From Oxytricha trifallax (taxonomy: Eukaryota > Ciliophora > Spirotrichea > Sporadotrichida > Oxytrichidae), in NCBI GenBank assembly GCA_000711775.1, contig ARYC01001540.1:17310-81309 (forward strand): a stretch of 64,000 bases of DNA, written 5' to 3'. Shown here piece by piece: positions 26,592 to 38,840 of the stretch. The position numbers and the translations under genes were made by a program. Each line of letters starts with the position of its first letter. Positions within the stretch are counted from its first letter, which is position 1. The notes under the pieces are model-generated. The model ran no database searches and was not told the origin of the DNA. It worked only from the letters and a program-made list of their open reading frames with translations.

Positions 26592-26781
26592 CAAACAAAT
26601 AATCTCTTATATTTCTCAAGTTTTAAACTCTACGCTAAATCACAAATGATTTTGAAAGCTTGAATATAAAAGTTATAAAATTCAATAATAAAATAGACTT
26701 ATTATTCATAAACTAAGTCAATCTAAAAATCCTTCTTTTTATTTAGTGCTTAATTTTTTTTGGCATGAGATATCATTTTTA

Positions 26782-27095
26782 TATATAAACTTAATCACCG
26801 TTATTTGATTTTATTTCCGATTGTTTTGTATTTTAGCAATAATATGATTTAATGTATATTTGGTAAGAAAAGGTAATTATCTGAATATCAGAGTCTAGCA
26901 TTTAGAAAATTTGATCATTTTGACCTGTGTCATTTTCTTCACTTTCCGACACCGGACTTTCATAGATGTTAAATTCTTCAATATAAAGATTTGAATTAAT
27001 GTGAAAATTATAAACGCTGAAGATTTTGGCTCCCTACATAATAGCAACTATAGACATCATATACGGCATTTTCATCGCTTCATACCTGATTTAAT
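26782..27095 (-). CDS. Coding island, unknown protein (candidate MDS)
   Basis: Open minus-strand frame, protein-like from about 27090 (MKMPYMMSIVAIMQGAKIF) through an acidic segment (ESPVSESEENDTGQND) to an AT-rich tail ending in TGA near 26782. It is the only GC-rich patch for several hundred bases and probably an MDS. Not recognised. Confidence 0.45.
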
Positions 27096-27439
27096 AATTA
27101 AAATGTTTAAATAGATCTTAAAGTGATAGTAAGAAACTTAAGGCAGAATAAAATTGAATGAAAATATATATATAATTAATGAATAAAAGATAGAAGCCTA
27201 ATTTTGATTGATAATTAAAATATTTAATAGCTCTATATATTTTATCGCCTTATCTTGAGAACATAATGGACAACATAATATAAAATCACATTGAACATTT
27301 TCTGGCTATTTAAAAGTCAGGAATCGAATAAGGATATTTAAAACCTTGTATGAAAACTCGTTAAGGTACTTGTTTGCGAAGACAAATTTTAATGTAATCC
27401 AAATTAATGGTGGATAATTTGTGAAAGACTACCTCTGAC

Positions 27440-27680
27440 TCTGCAATGATTCACTTCTAGAAGCTATAAAGATATGTCCTTTAAACAAAAGCCTTTGAAA
27501 CTTAGATCTGTGTAATTTCAACATTAATTTAGGTCATCGCAGGATGAAAAAGATAGTTGACAAGTATTAGTTTCCAAGAAAAGCTTTTCTTAAAGAAACT
27601 TTTCTTGCAACATCTCTTTAGATGTTTCGATTATAATATAAAAGTTTAATTTCTAAACTTACGAATATTAAATTAGAAAT
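27440..27680 (+). other. Possible coding island
   Basis: A plus-strand frame reads NDSLLEAIKICPLNKSL, a TGA, then NLDLCNFNINLGHRRMKK and a Lys-rich continuation, reminiscent of a leucine-rich repeat. Weak evidence; the TGA may mark decay. Confidence 0.3.
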
Positions 27681-28422
27681 TGTTTAATATAAATAAATAA
27701 ATTAGGTAAGAATCACTCTTTCAAAAATCAGTTAAAATTCTTAAAATGAGTGATTTAACAATTAAAGTGATTGGGGAAAAATATATGCATATATGATTAT
27801 TATGTTAAAAAATAATTAAGTAAAATCAAGATTAATTAGTTTAATAAAATATTAAATAAATAGTTGAGTTAAACTTTGCAATATATCTCTAATATAAAAG
27901 AAATTATTAAGTGGTGCTTTAAAATTATAATAATAATTTAGTGATCTTTATTTATAATAAGATCCCTTTAATATAAAATAAATATTATTAGTACTATCAT
28001 TATTGTTAAAGTATAATTGATTTGGGAAAATTCAAAAATAAATAAATAACTGTATATATATAATTATAACTGCCACTAATTAAATCAGCTTTTAATTGTA
28101 ATTTGATTTAGTGCACTTTTAATTTTAAAAATCTTTAATAATTATGACCAAATAGTACATTATACATTGTACAGTTTCATAGTATTTTCTATTTAAAAAT
28201 TAAGGCGTACTTTCAGAATTGTACAATCTACATTATACTGTTTCATAGTATTATATTTTTTTTAATATTAAAATTGTACAAATCTGTGCATTGAGATTAA
28301 TTAGAGTCATTATTATTATTATTATTTAATTATGCAAATGTATTATGAAAAGTGTAATCTCCCTAGTTTATTGACTGTATTGATCACTTTTTTACTTCGG
28401 GTCTGCTGTCATTCGTCTCCAC

Positions 28423-28547
28423 ATAAACCCCAATACGTATGTTCGCATGAGTTTGATAAGTGAATAAAAAGTTTTAAATGCATCAATAAATAACGAAATT
28501 TAAAAGGACAGATTTTAACTTAATTTTAGGGAGCCGATCCAGAGAAT
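28423..28547 (+). repeat. Element C left terminal inverted repeat
   Basis: Inverted match to 38716-38840 with only about one or two differences. The homology stops abruptly after GCCGATCCAGAGAAT. Confidence 0.9.
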
Positions 28548-29399
28548 TCAAGTACGGTGAAGATGGGAAAAAATTGATGATTTTATTTTGAGGCCATACT
28601 TACCAGTCTTATAGAGTTTGAGACGCTGACCAAGAATATGTGGGGTTTGTACCCCATTGACCGATTGGTTGCAAAGTTCCACCGTTCACACTGGCTGTTT
28701 AGGGATCTGCTTTTACCTCCACATTTGAATTAAGTTTGATTTTTATTAATTAATAATTACTACTTTAATAATTAAACTAATAATGGAATCAACTAAGAAC
28801 TAAATCTGCGATGGCTCTCGCACCCTCATTATTAGCCACGCACCTCACTTACTCTAAACTGAATTCACTGCGCTTTGCGCGCATCTTGAAGAGCAACTCA
28901 CGTCCTCTCGATCCGTGTAATTGATTTTACGTAGTTGCATATTTCTACAAATTTTCTTTACAAACGCTGCGCTTTTTTTACACTGTGATGTTTGTTACAT
29001 TGAGATAACATTATAGCATCGCTTATCAGACAGTAACAATTTATGTCCATTTAAATCAATCAAAAATAACTTCTCTTGCACTCTTTGCAGAGTGTTTAAA
29101 TACGCAATTAATTATTCATGAAAATGAAAAAGCCACTACTGAAACAGCCTCCCTAAACTTATATTATTCGCCTCGAACTTCTGCTCACTTTGCACGTTTA
29201 TAGGGTGCAACAACTAAAAATAAAAAAAGATAATATTTATAAAGATGATAGTTAGCACTTTATATCAGAAAGCTGACATTCCCTATAAGAGGGGGATTAT
29301 AGTCAAACTCAAGTCGAAATATAAATTTGCGAAGCCCTTGCACTTTGCTCTCTAACGTACTCTATTCTTCCACTATGAGGGAATTACTAATATTCTAGT
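28548..29399. other. Element C left subterminal region
   Basis: Noncoding. It contains the block shared with 11450-11870, a GGGGTTTGTACCCC palindrome and several CTTTGC/GCGC motifs. Possible transposase-binding region; no gene seen. Confidence 0.4.
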
Positions 29400-29850
29400 G
29401 TACTATAAATGAGGAGGATTGGAAGTTATGAAGTTGCAAATCATAATATTAAAGACATCCGCAATCAAAATCATAGTTATAATAATAATGAGAAATATGG
29501 CTCAACCAACCCTAATTTTTCTCTCACACTTACATTCTAATTTTCTCCTAAAACTTCACTGGTTTCCAGGCAGTTTGAGAAATCCTGGTTTTATTCAGGG
29601 GTTGCCAACTTTATTGGATTCTTGCCCTGTAAATAGCCAGCTTGAAGTTCCTATTTTAAATTCAGAATTAATTGGTAACAAACATCAACGCCCAAATAAT
29701 TTCAAAGTTAGGAGCTCCGCTCCAATCTCCCTCGCTTTTCTTCAAGTGCCCTAACTTACCCTCAGTTTATCTTTCAAGTACTGGTTCTTGCTATCAAGTC
29801 AACTAACTGTACTCACTCAGTCTTCAAAACTTTTTCAAAATTTCAAACCT
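29400..29850 (+). CDS. Element C: unknown Asn/Ser-rich ORF
   Basis: Open plus-strand frames, first GSYEVANHNIKDIRNQNHS.. then, after a frame change near 29640, QLEVPILNSELIGNKHQR.. to TGA 29848-29850 or so. Asn-, Ser- and Gln-rich, with no recognised domain. No clear start codon; the ATG at 29419 is in the second frame. Confidence 0.35.
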
Positions 29851-30339
29851 AATCATTGATTAGTAGTAGCATGGCTACTTTCAAACTTGATGTACTAAAA
29901 TGAAAATTTTGGCAGCATTTCAGGTTTCTCTGGCTGTTTAACAAAAATCTTAAAATTCCAGCTACCAGCTTATATTCCCTACCTAAATCCCTAATTAATC
30001 TAAAAGTTGGCTTGAGCCCAGTAAATCTAGTTTAAAAGTAAAAATTCAAAAACTGTGCAGAATTTCCTAAATTTTCTCTGTTTCAAAACTAACAGCTATT
30101 TTAATTAAAAGCAAGTTTAAAGTCAAAAGTTCAAGTGATGTTTGTTACAAAACATTTAAAGTCAAGTTTAGCAAGGGAAAAATTATAAAAGTATTAAAAA
30201 CAAAGTACACTCTATTGATTGATAATTTCTCTACTGTTAGATCTAGAGCTAGAGTTAATTAGTATATTAAAGCTTGGGGAATAGTGGCCACTATTAAATT
30301 TACTTTAAAGTCTAAGCATTTTGGTTTTAAAAACATTTA

Positions 30340-30720
30340 ATTATTAAAAGTAACAAGTAAGAATCATCAAAGTAACAGTAAAGAACCCTTTTAATCTAAT
30401 TTAAGAACCAAGAACAAAATCAAAGTAACAGTAAGAACCAAAGTAACAAATTTAAAGAACCCAATTTAATAGTTAGTAAGAACCCAAGTAACAGTTTTAG
30501 TTAGAAAGAACCCAAAGTAACAGTGAAACAATAATCAAGAACTCCAAGAACCCTTTGAGGAGATTTTTTTAATTTAGAAATAGCTTTAGCTTAAGCTTGC
30601 CTGGCCAGGCTTTACGATCGATTTAAATAACAAGTAACAAAGTAACAGTGATTTTAGTAACAAGCAAGAAAGAACCCAAGTAACAAGAAACAGAACCCAT
30701 TTTAAAAACATTAACAAGAG
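30340..30720. repeat. Degenerate GTAACA / AAGAACCC repeat tract
   Basis: About a dozen irregularly spaced copies of AGTAACAG and AAGAACCC alternate over 380 bp, strongly strand-asymmetric (A/C-rich on +). Noncoding, inside element C. Confidence 0.7.
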
Positions 30721-31940
30721 ATTAAAACTTACGTACTTACTTTAAATTGATTTTGAGAACTACTATTGAAGGCCTTCTTTGATTTAACTAGTGGAGATTT
30801 TGATTTTGAAAATTATTAAGATAATGGTTTTTTGATTTTTGATTTTTAAGAAACAGGCAAAGTCTAATAATCTAAAAAGCGATTATTAGTTTAAGGTTTT
30901 AATCAATCTACTATGCAACTGCGATCACTGGCTCTCCAAGTTACTTTGCCTCGAGAACACCCTAAGCTTTGTTTAGGCCCCCTGATGTCTCACTCACGTT
31001 TCACCACCAGGATACGGCAAGTTATTGATTAAAAGTTGAAGCAAGATCTGAATCATTTAAAAAACACAATGATCAGTTTAGTTTATTTTTTTGTCGCGAA
31101 GTGCGAAAGTATTTTATTATTTAATTAATTATAAAAATGACTCGAATTTATACTGTTTTTTTCGAGAAAATTTGAATATTCAAAACGGATGGCTATAAAT
31201 CAATCCTGGAAATTGTATATAATTTGACCAAGTTCAGCAACTTTGATCCCCCGAATTCGATTAAACTAAGTTTGCCCTGAGTTTAATTAAATGCTTGCAT
31301 CAAGATGCGTAAATAATTTTGAGAGAAATTGATTTGCCTAATTAAATTCCTAACTTGCTTATACCTACAATTAATTGAATTACCTGGCCTAGGTACTCAC
31401 CCAGACCGTAGAGAAGCGTCAAGGGGCTTCAAGCGTTAATCGGCTCAGGGAGTATCCCTAATAGTAATTTCAGGATTTGTGAGTGCTTATAGATAAAGCC
31501 AATAGTTCAGCACTCATACTAATAGGAATGAGTTAGTCCTTAAAATTTTACTAGAAGTTCAACTGCCCTCACTCCATACCCTCATTTCTTATGAACTCAT
31601 TATAGGTTAGAAACATTAGTAAGGCAATCAAGGTAGCATGTAAATGCACTATTGCTAAGTTACTTTACTTTCTTAGCTTAACTGATTAGGTCAAAGAAGA
31701 TGCTCAAAATTTTCTTAGATTAGAAAAGGATTGATGTAAGTTTCGATTTGATAATTACTTTATATACTATAGAAATGTGTAACTTAGAGTAAATTCTTAG
31801 TGAAAGTATAATAGTATGCTTAGTATAAATCAGGTTACAAGTATAGCAGCTTCCACAACTTTAAGCTGTAGTTTATAATTCATAATTCTCTAGCTAAAGT
31901 TGCTTGGTTTAGAGACTTCCATTCAAACAAGCACTTCGAT
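30721..31940. other. Element C internal stretch without recognised gene
   Basis: Moderately AT-rich. No frame reads convincingly on either strand. Confidence 0.4.
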
Positions 31941-33677
31941 TCACAAATTCTTTAGTGAGATTGCTTCTAAGGCTGCTGTTAAAACGTGATAAAAGTAGTG
32001 CCTCACTAAGTTCTAATTTATTCTGCTTATATTCATTCCCACCTCTTTCATAAATGCTGCCCAGTACCCTCTAAATTTCGTTACTTAACTTAAACTTACT
32101 TTGATTAGGCTCTTGTATTTAGTGGATTCAAGTCTCTGTTTTTTATCCAGGAGTACATTAGCTCAGCTGGCGCAATCTTGTAATGATAAGGCCCCAAAAA
32201 CATTAGAGGTAATCTTAAGTCCATGTACTTTTCCATAATATTTTGAGACCTGTGATAAGGAGCATTATCAAGAAGTATCATAGTATTTGATCTCCACTAA
32301 CTGTCAATTGTTTCGAGTGTATTAATAAGCTTGCACAGAAAGTACAGGAAGGAGTTTGATTAGTTCTGCCATGATTTACTATATAAAACAACTCTCCTGT
32401 ACTTGAAACCCTTATGATCAAATTCATTTACCTAAGTTCTGAGAATTTGTAACTCTGTTTTTAACGTAAGGTGCAGTCCAGCCTCTGCGTCTTTCGTCTG
32501 TTTAGTTCAGAGTTGATTCATCAATGTTGATAATTCTCTTGCCTTTACTTAACTAGAGCACGAACTACTGTGCTGCATATTATCTCTGCAACTTACTACT
32601 ATTACTATTATGCAGAGTTGAAATCTACTTGATTTATTTGTAGGTCATCATTAACTCATTTTTCAGGAAGCGTCTTATCATTTACTTACTGCACCTTAGC
32701 TAGATGTTCTTCTATAAGCTGCGCTGAATATCTGAAAGCTGTACAGGTTAAGTATCAAGCATGAGCATGTTAACAATATGCGTGCGTGCTCTGCTGTGAA
32801 GCTTCTTATACCTGCCTCTGTTAACTTACTTCAGGTTCCAAAACCTGGCTTTCTTGACTGGACTTTTCAAGTACCTTCGCAACTTGAAGTATGAAATGCC
32901 AAGTCTATTCATTATCTAGGAGTAAGATAGCTTTTCATTGTCTCTCAGTCTAAGTGACTCCTCTGCAAGCTTGAGTTCTTTCTATTACTATTTCTTTTCT
33001 TTCCCCAACTGCTTTAGTATCCTACGAGGAACGGTTGCATTTAGTTGTGTATGCTAACCAAACACTGGAATCTAATCCTTCACTTTATGATTCTCAATAA
33101 CCTTGGCTTCAAGAGCGTTCATATCAATACTTTCGCCTCGCTCAATCAAACTTTAAGGTTCTAAATCTGATTGTTTGTATTCAGTGTAAAGCTTTAACAC
33201 TAACTAGCCAAGAGTCTTGATGTCCTTATCACTCAGTAATGATGATTTAACTTCTTTTTTCACGCTTTTTCTATAGACCTCTTTGGGGTCAATAATAAAT
33301 CCCTCACTTTCAAACTCTGAAATTTCATCACGAGTATCCTCGAATAGGGAAGTCATATCTCTTATACTAACTTATTCTATTTTAACGTCTGCAACTGTTA
33401 TATTTCTCTAATATAGCATATTAGTGGTTAAATAATCCGCCTGATCTTAAGAATCTTCTGATTAACTTTACGAGCTCGGCTCTTCACTTGAGCTGTTACC
33501 ATCGTAATCTTTATCTTCCAACTTGAAGAAATCAGAGAGTCTTGACTGTCGTCTTCCAGAATAAGATTCCATGAGAAGATTCCTAAATTTAATAATAATG
33601 AATTCGTTTCGTGCTGGTAGGAAATCCGCTAGCGGAAATCGGATCGTGCTGGTGGGATTCATTATTAGGAAAAGCAC
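31941..33677 (-). pseudogene. Element C: large DDE transposase
   Basis: Opens at ATG 33675-33677 or at the later MESYSGRRQ near 33571. A long uninterrupted frame (about 390 codons, many TAA/TAG Gln) covers an acidic N-terminus, a helix-turn-helix-like region (SYSQIMNRLGISYFKLRRYL) and the first catalytic Asp (RIINIDESTLNQTDERRRGW). Two one-base frame changes near 32.49 and 32.37 kb follow. The second Asp (MILLDNAPYHRS) and the Glu (APAELMYSWIKNRD) are intact. A 29-nt GT-AG intron is likely at 32071-32099, with the last exon ending YHVLTAALEAISLKNL and TGA 31941-31943. It is head to head with the 22-kDa gene. Longer than the TBE transposase because of its N-terminal extension. Confidence 0.8.
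33616..33660. other. Palindrome flanked by direct repeats between divergent genes
   Basis: A perfect palindrome (AAATCCGCTAGCGGA core) is flanked by two copies of TCGTGCTGGT(A/G)GGA. It lies in the 5' part of the transposase ORF beside the divergent 22-kDa gene, so it could be a regulatory or transposase-binding site. Confidence 0.5.
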
Positions 33678-33762
33678 TCTCTGCTTTTAGTAACTGCAGT
33701 GTCTTCCTGAATCAAAATTGAGCTATATAAAATGGTGAAAAGCACCTAACTTTTAAATTTTA

Positions 33763-34561
33763 ATGAACCAATAGTAACTTACTGGTATCAATGCTTCAGA
33801 ACTCGCCCAGAAATGCAAAAGTAAGAAAGAGCTATACAACTTTCTTGCCCAAGACTGCCACGCTTTCTTACCCAAAGCGAACTCCACCAACATTTATTTC
33901 CTTAAGTAAATCATAAGAGCGGAGAAAGAGGTAACCACTAGCTTGCTCTTGTAACTATCATTATAGTATGTAAGAAGAGACGCAGTCAAAGTGTCAGCAG
34001 TGCCTTAAATCGATGGACTTACAGTTTAAGACTTTCTCGATTATGCAAGAGGGTCTTCAAGACTGCTCTAACACTTGCCTGATGAACGAGATTGGGTCCA
34101 CCTAGACAGATAATGGATCTGTGACTTGCTCTTCACCCTAGACACCAACGGTGTCTCCCAGATGATTAATGATGCAATGTTGTAACGAAGAGAAAAGCTA
34201 GACCATAACAGAGATCTCGTAATTGAAATGAGACCCGAGTTCGTGGACGCTCTCAGCAGATGCCTTAACTTTAGCAGTAAGTTTACTCTCTCTTAATTTC
34301 GTGTGTAGCTGAGCAAGGTAAGGCTGTGAATCTAGTAAAGGATTCATCTAAAAGAAAGAGAACTCATGATTAAATGGACGAGGTAAAAGATTATGAAATG
34401 GCTTTTAAAATAAGATAAGCAAGAATTCTTGCAGTAAACTAAAAAGTTGAAGAAATAACATGACGATATGGAAAGTAAGTTGCTTGACTTACGCAAGATG
34501 AGAGAGTAGTTTATGCAAGATGGTAACTTGTAGAACATGCAAAATAGTCTCCTAACGTGAG
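33763..34561 (+). CDS. Element C: homologue of TBE 22-kDa protein
   Basis: Starts at ATG 33763 (MNQQQLTGINASELAQKC), chosen because the same N-terminus occurs in element A. KSKKELYNFLAQDCHAFLP matches the TBE segment SKEDLYRYLTQH..FLP without the intron found there in the other copies. TVQDFLDYARGSSRLLQHLP and VSQMINDAMLQRREKL match further TBE blocks. A 32-nt GT-AG intron (34277-34308) fits. The C-terminus is a Gln/Lys-rich coiled-coil-like tail reached after a one-base frame change near 34400, ending at TGA 34559-34561. A TATATAA stretch about 35 bp upstream may be promoter sequence. Confidence 0.75.
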
Positions 34562-34661
34562 ACGCTGAGTGCTGCTGCTTCTCTTCCTCCAAGATTCTCT
34601 AAATGCTATTAATAACAAAAACATGAATATGGTGAATTGCTTAAAAAAATTAAGATAAATC

Positions 34662-37600
34662 TCATATTATTAATCTCGGTTTTCTCTCTGAATTTCTATG
34701 GTTTATGTCGCTTTTAAAGTGCCTTCTCTCACTCAAGGCTGCCTTCAACCATCTCTCCATTGTCTCTTCCTCTCTGGCAGCTCTGTATAAGTGCAACTCA
34801 ATGATTTATCTCTAGCACTGCGACGAGTAACCAACTCTCAAGTCTTATTTTATTCCTTGATTAAGTCAAGCTTTTGTTAACCTTTCAATAATCTTCTCTT
34901 GGAACTTGCAGAACTGCTTTTACTTCTGGATCTCTCTGCCTTGAGCCTTAGTAATTTCATGATGCTACCGCTTTAAACTCCTTTGCACCAATTACTATAC
35001 CTGGTCGAATGGTTTATCTTGCAGCACAGGATTTTAACTCATCTTCTCTTCAATAAGCTCTATGAGAGAAGGTTAATAAAAACCCAACTTACTTTATTCA
35101 GCTTATCCTTCAACTTTTTAAGGCTCTTTTTCTTCTTCAAGATTATCTTGCTTCACTACTGCTGCTGCGTTGCTTGCTTCACTGTAAGCTTTCTCAGTGA
35201 GAGCTACAATATGTTTAACGACTTCTCTTACAATATTATCTTGCTCCTAATCCTTTGAAAGCGCTGCAGAAATTTATTCTTAAGGCACCTTGCTTTATTC
35301 AACAAAACTATCCATTGCTTCTTATTGATTTTATAAAATTGATTATGCTTGGTTGTGCTTGCGATCAAGTATTAGATCTATTTCTTTCTATACAACTATA
35401 AGCAGCTGCTCTGAACTATCATTAGAAGCATTCTTGTATAACACGCGCTGCCATCTACCTTTGGTATTAAGTCTGCCGATTCTACCAATGATTTATTCTT
35501 CAGATCTTCATGAAAAGACATCAGCGATGATTAAATAAGTACCCCCATTTGAATTGATTTCATCATTAGTTTAGATGTCTGTTCCTCTTCCCTGTGCTTC
35601 ATTAAATAAGTAAACACCATAGTTCTTGCTCGCAGTCTTCATTAAATACCTGCCTTCAATGACAGACTCAATGACAGCGGCTGAGCCGTGGCTGAAGCTT
35701 TTGAAATCGAAAGAGGATTTCGAGAGGCCTGATTAAATAGCGTTGTAGTTATCAGAGGCGACAATTAAAACTGGGGAATTAGCAACTTAGTCCTTTATGA
35801 GTTCCTTGATTTTCTGCAAGTAATCTGCCTGATTTGAACTTACCAGCAAGTCTGGTAGCTGGGTCTTCTTATCACCTTGCAACTTATCAAGTGTAGGGAA
35901 CACCACAGGTGTGCTTTGCAAAGCTAAGTTAAGACAGGTTTCCTCGGTTTGAGTAAGATGGCTGCCTGAAAAGCCGATAATACTTTTAGCTTGCTTGTAA
36001 AAATTAAGCTGGTTGACAATATTATCACTGGAGCCATCGAATAAAATCCAGTCGTATTCATCGACGAGCACGATACTGTCGCGCCAGACACTTATGAATT
36101 TAGGAGTCTTCATTTGTTTCTTGAGTTGTGGTTGAGTAAAGAAGTAAATACCAGCGCTCTTAGCAATGAAATTAAAGTTCGAGTTAAGTGCCATCGCATT
36201 AATAACTTTTTAGAACTTCGTGAAATCTCTCTGCACCAGGTGCTCATTCTTGCCAATGATGATTACGGAGAGCTTGGTCCGAAGAGCTATAAGAATGGCT
36301 AGCGCAATGCAAATTAAGGTCTTGCCATTACCAATACCAAAATGAATTAAATGGCTTGCTTGCAAGTTGTCGCAGATATAGTTAATGCATAATACTTGAG
36401 AACTGTACAACTTAAATCCCAGATTTTGCTGCAACTTTTCTAGGGCTTCACTGGCAGCCAACCTTTCATTCGAAGGCTTTGAATTGAAAGCACTTGCTAG
36501 TTAGTGCAAGGTATTTGCATTCTCAAAGAGTTGAAGTAGGTCTGCAACTGTCTTATCAGAGAAGGCTTCCATGTTGCGAGGCAAGTGCAAAATCCTTTGA
36601 ATGTCAGAGCAGTCTCCATTAAGGCAGTTTTCAATAATATTGCAGCTCAGACTTACATTCTTTTCAATTTGAGCTTCTATGATTTACTGCTGAAGCTTCT
36701 AGATTTGCGGAATCTTGCCAACCCATTGTACGTCTCTATTCTGCAGTCTTTATGCAAGGCCTTTCATAAAGTAAACCATCGTGCTTGAATCAATAAGCTC
36801 TTGCTTCTGTAAGAATGTAGCCCTGGTAGTTGATATATAATCCTTGAGAGCATCAACAGTGTGAGAGCAAGATAAAGCACAAATTCTTACGAAGTACTCT
36901 GTGTATTCAACGGGAATATCTCTGATTAAGTGCAGGCCACAGTCCTGCTTTAGTAGAGTGATGAAAGGCACATTCAAAATGAAGAATGAAGAAGGTATAA
37001 GTTTCTAAACTTGAGAGTCAATTTCGAATAATTGCCAAGTCCGACCCATAAGCTGCACAATATAAGGGTTAGTTTCATCAAGTCTCACACTTGAGCAAGC
37101 TATTTTGTGAATGCGGCTACTGAATTGAAGAACACAAAGTTTGCCAAGCCTAGAGCTTGCCTTGCATTGGGGGAGCGTACTAATAACAAGATCGATTCTT
37201 GTATTAACTAGTCTTCTACTTATACCTTTTCTCCTTAATAGTAACCCAAAGCAGCTAAAAAGATACGAGGCTTCGAGTCTTGGCCTAAGTTTCCATCGCT
37301 CAATATTAAATCCACCAGCAGAGAGAACAGGTTCTAGTGCATTTCCTGATCATTAGCGTTCTCAAAATTGCTTAGGAATGATAAAAGTGACTGAGTGTTA
37401 CGGGTCACTATATCTTGCAAAGTGCAAGACCTTTAATAATAATTAGAAGATTTGAAATTTTCAAAGTGTTTGATTAAGATCTTATGGCCGATGATCGCCC
37501 CATAGTTAATAAAGAGCTGAGGTAAGGGTTCTTTATTTGGTTTTTAATCGCTTGCAAAGCTTATGCTCGTAGTGAAGTCGCTCACCTTTACCTCTTCGTA

Positions 37601-38063
37601 AGTTGCAGTAAGATCAGGTGGCTCTGAAATTACAGATTTACTTTCATGGCTGCGCTTCGCCAACTTGGGTTTATTGTTATTTATAAATTTTCTCACGAAC
37701 CGCTTGAAATCCTAAGTATTTTCAAAGTCTGCAAAATCCTCCTGCTCCAGCAGCAAACTTAAATAAAGTTGTTTTAATGCAGAAACTCCTTTGCACGATT
37801 GATCTTGGCACTGTCTTGTGCGTTTTTATATTTAGATTTGATCCCCTTGATTTTACCCGCATCTTCAAGATTTATTTTGGCTTGTAGATTTTCAAAAATC
37901 TGAGGTAAGTTTTCTTGTTCGAGTGCCTGTTCTGGCATCTGCTAATTATTGATAGGTTCTAAATAGAAGCTAATAACAAGGATTGAAACTTACCAGCAGC
38001 TGCATTTAAAAGTTGAGGAGGGTCGGTCTTAGAAGCCATCTCAAATCCAGTGACTGGATTCAT
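34662..38063 (-). pseudogene. Element C: SecA-like motor helicase
   Basis: About 1,120 codons from ATG 38061-38063 (MNPVTGFEMASKTDPPQLL) to TGA 34662-34664, with a 35-nt intron at 37959-37993. The motor domain reads HFGIGNGKTLICIALAILI (P-loop), VIIIGKNEHLVQRDFTKF (like the SecA NDYLAxRD motif), SIVLVDEYDWILFDGS (like SecA VDExDxxLxDE), NEAQGRGTDIQTN (SecA GRGTDI) and EEQIIGRIGRLNTKGRW (motif VI). A long Gln/Glu-rich helical tail follows. The SecA preprotein-binding insertion is not evident. Damage: two in-frame TGAs (35508-35510, 34866-34868) and one-base frame changes near 37.77 and 37.10 kb. A role in element replication or excision is only a guess; the element B homologue argues for function within the family. 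Confidence 0.8.
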
Positions 38064-38715
38064 CTGATTTATGCTAGATTTTAATGATTAATTCCACTGG
38101 ATTTTAATATTAAATAGCTGAATTATTAAAATCTCGACTGGATTATTGCAATTTTACTGTATGGGTTGCTACTCTTTCATCTATATCCTCCGGATTTATT
38201 CATGGCTCACTGCGAAACCACTTCAATTAAGGAGTATTTACTATAACTCATTAGACAAGTAGCTTCGAGTGACAAGGAGACGGGTGGTTGAAGAGCTGTG
38301 ATAAATTTCGCCAACTTTGGAGCTCGAGCCAATGCAAAATTGGCTTTTTAAAAAAATGTCGGAATCCGCGGTACCTTTCAAATTCAAATCCTTTCCCCGT
38401 CCATAACTGAATAGTGGCGAATAGAAATGTGAAGAGGGGAATAGCTAGAAATTAATGGCACTCAAAATAGAAAATTCGGGTCTTAAGTTTGGACCTCGAA
38501 AAATGACCTCTGGCTTAAGCCAACAGCCTGGATTCTTGAGGTCAGGTCAGTAGGGTAGAATACTAACGTTGAAAAATCTCGAGAAGCACTCCAATAACCT
38601 ACTGGCTTTCTGGTTACTTTCAACTTAAAATTTCAAAATACACTAATCAAACCCTATTAATCAAATCAATATCAAACTATATGGGTGCCGTAATATTCTC
38701 AACTCTTCTATTTCG
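38064..38715. other. Element C right subterminal region
   Basis: Noncoding and GC-richer than the surroundings. No gene seen. Confidence 0.4.
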
Positions 38716-38840
38716 ATTCTCTGGATCGGCTCCCTCAAATTAAGTTAAAATCTGTCCTTTTAAATTTCGTTATTTATTGATGCATTTAAAACTTTTTATT
38801 CACTTATCAAACTCATGCGAACATACGTATTGGGGTTTAT
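38716..38840 (-). repeat. Element C right terminal inverted repeat
   Basis: Inverted match to 28423-28547; ends ATTGGGGTTTAT. Confidence 0.9.

Larger units (their letters stand above)
28423..38840. mobile_element. Element C: 10.4-kb transposon with inverted ends
   Basis: Bounded by near-identical inverted repeats of about 125 bp (28423-28547 and 38716-38840) that begin ATAAACCCCAATACGTATG. A TA at each border could be the target duplication. It contains a DDE transposase (-), a TBE-22-kDa-like gene (+), a SecA-like helicase (-) and one unknown ORF (+). Compared with the TBE and elements A and B the gene order is permuted: here the helicase and 22-kDa genes are tail to tail and the 22-kDa and transposase genes are head to head. 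A related end is present at 11450-11985, so the family is repeated in this genome. Confidence 0.85.

Noticed and set aside
34344..35538. ORFs at 34344 (-), 34983 (+) and 35353 (+)
   Set aside because: Antisense or out of frame to the 22-kDa and helicase genes of element C.
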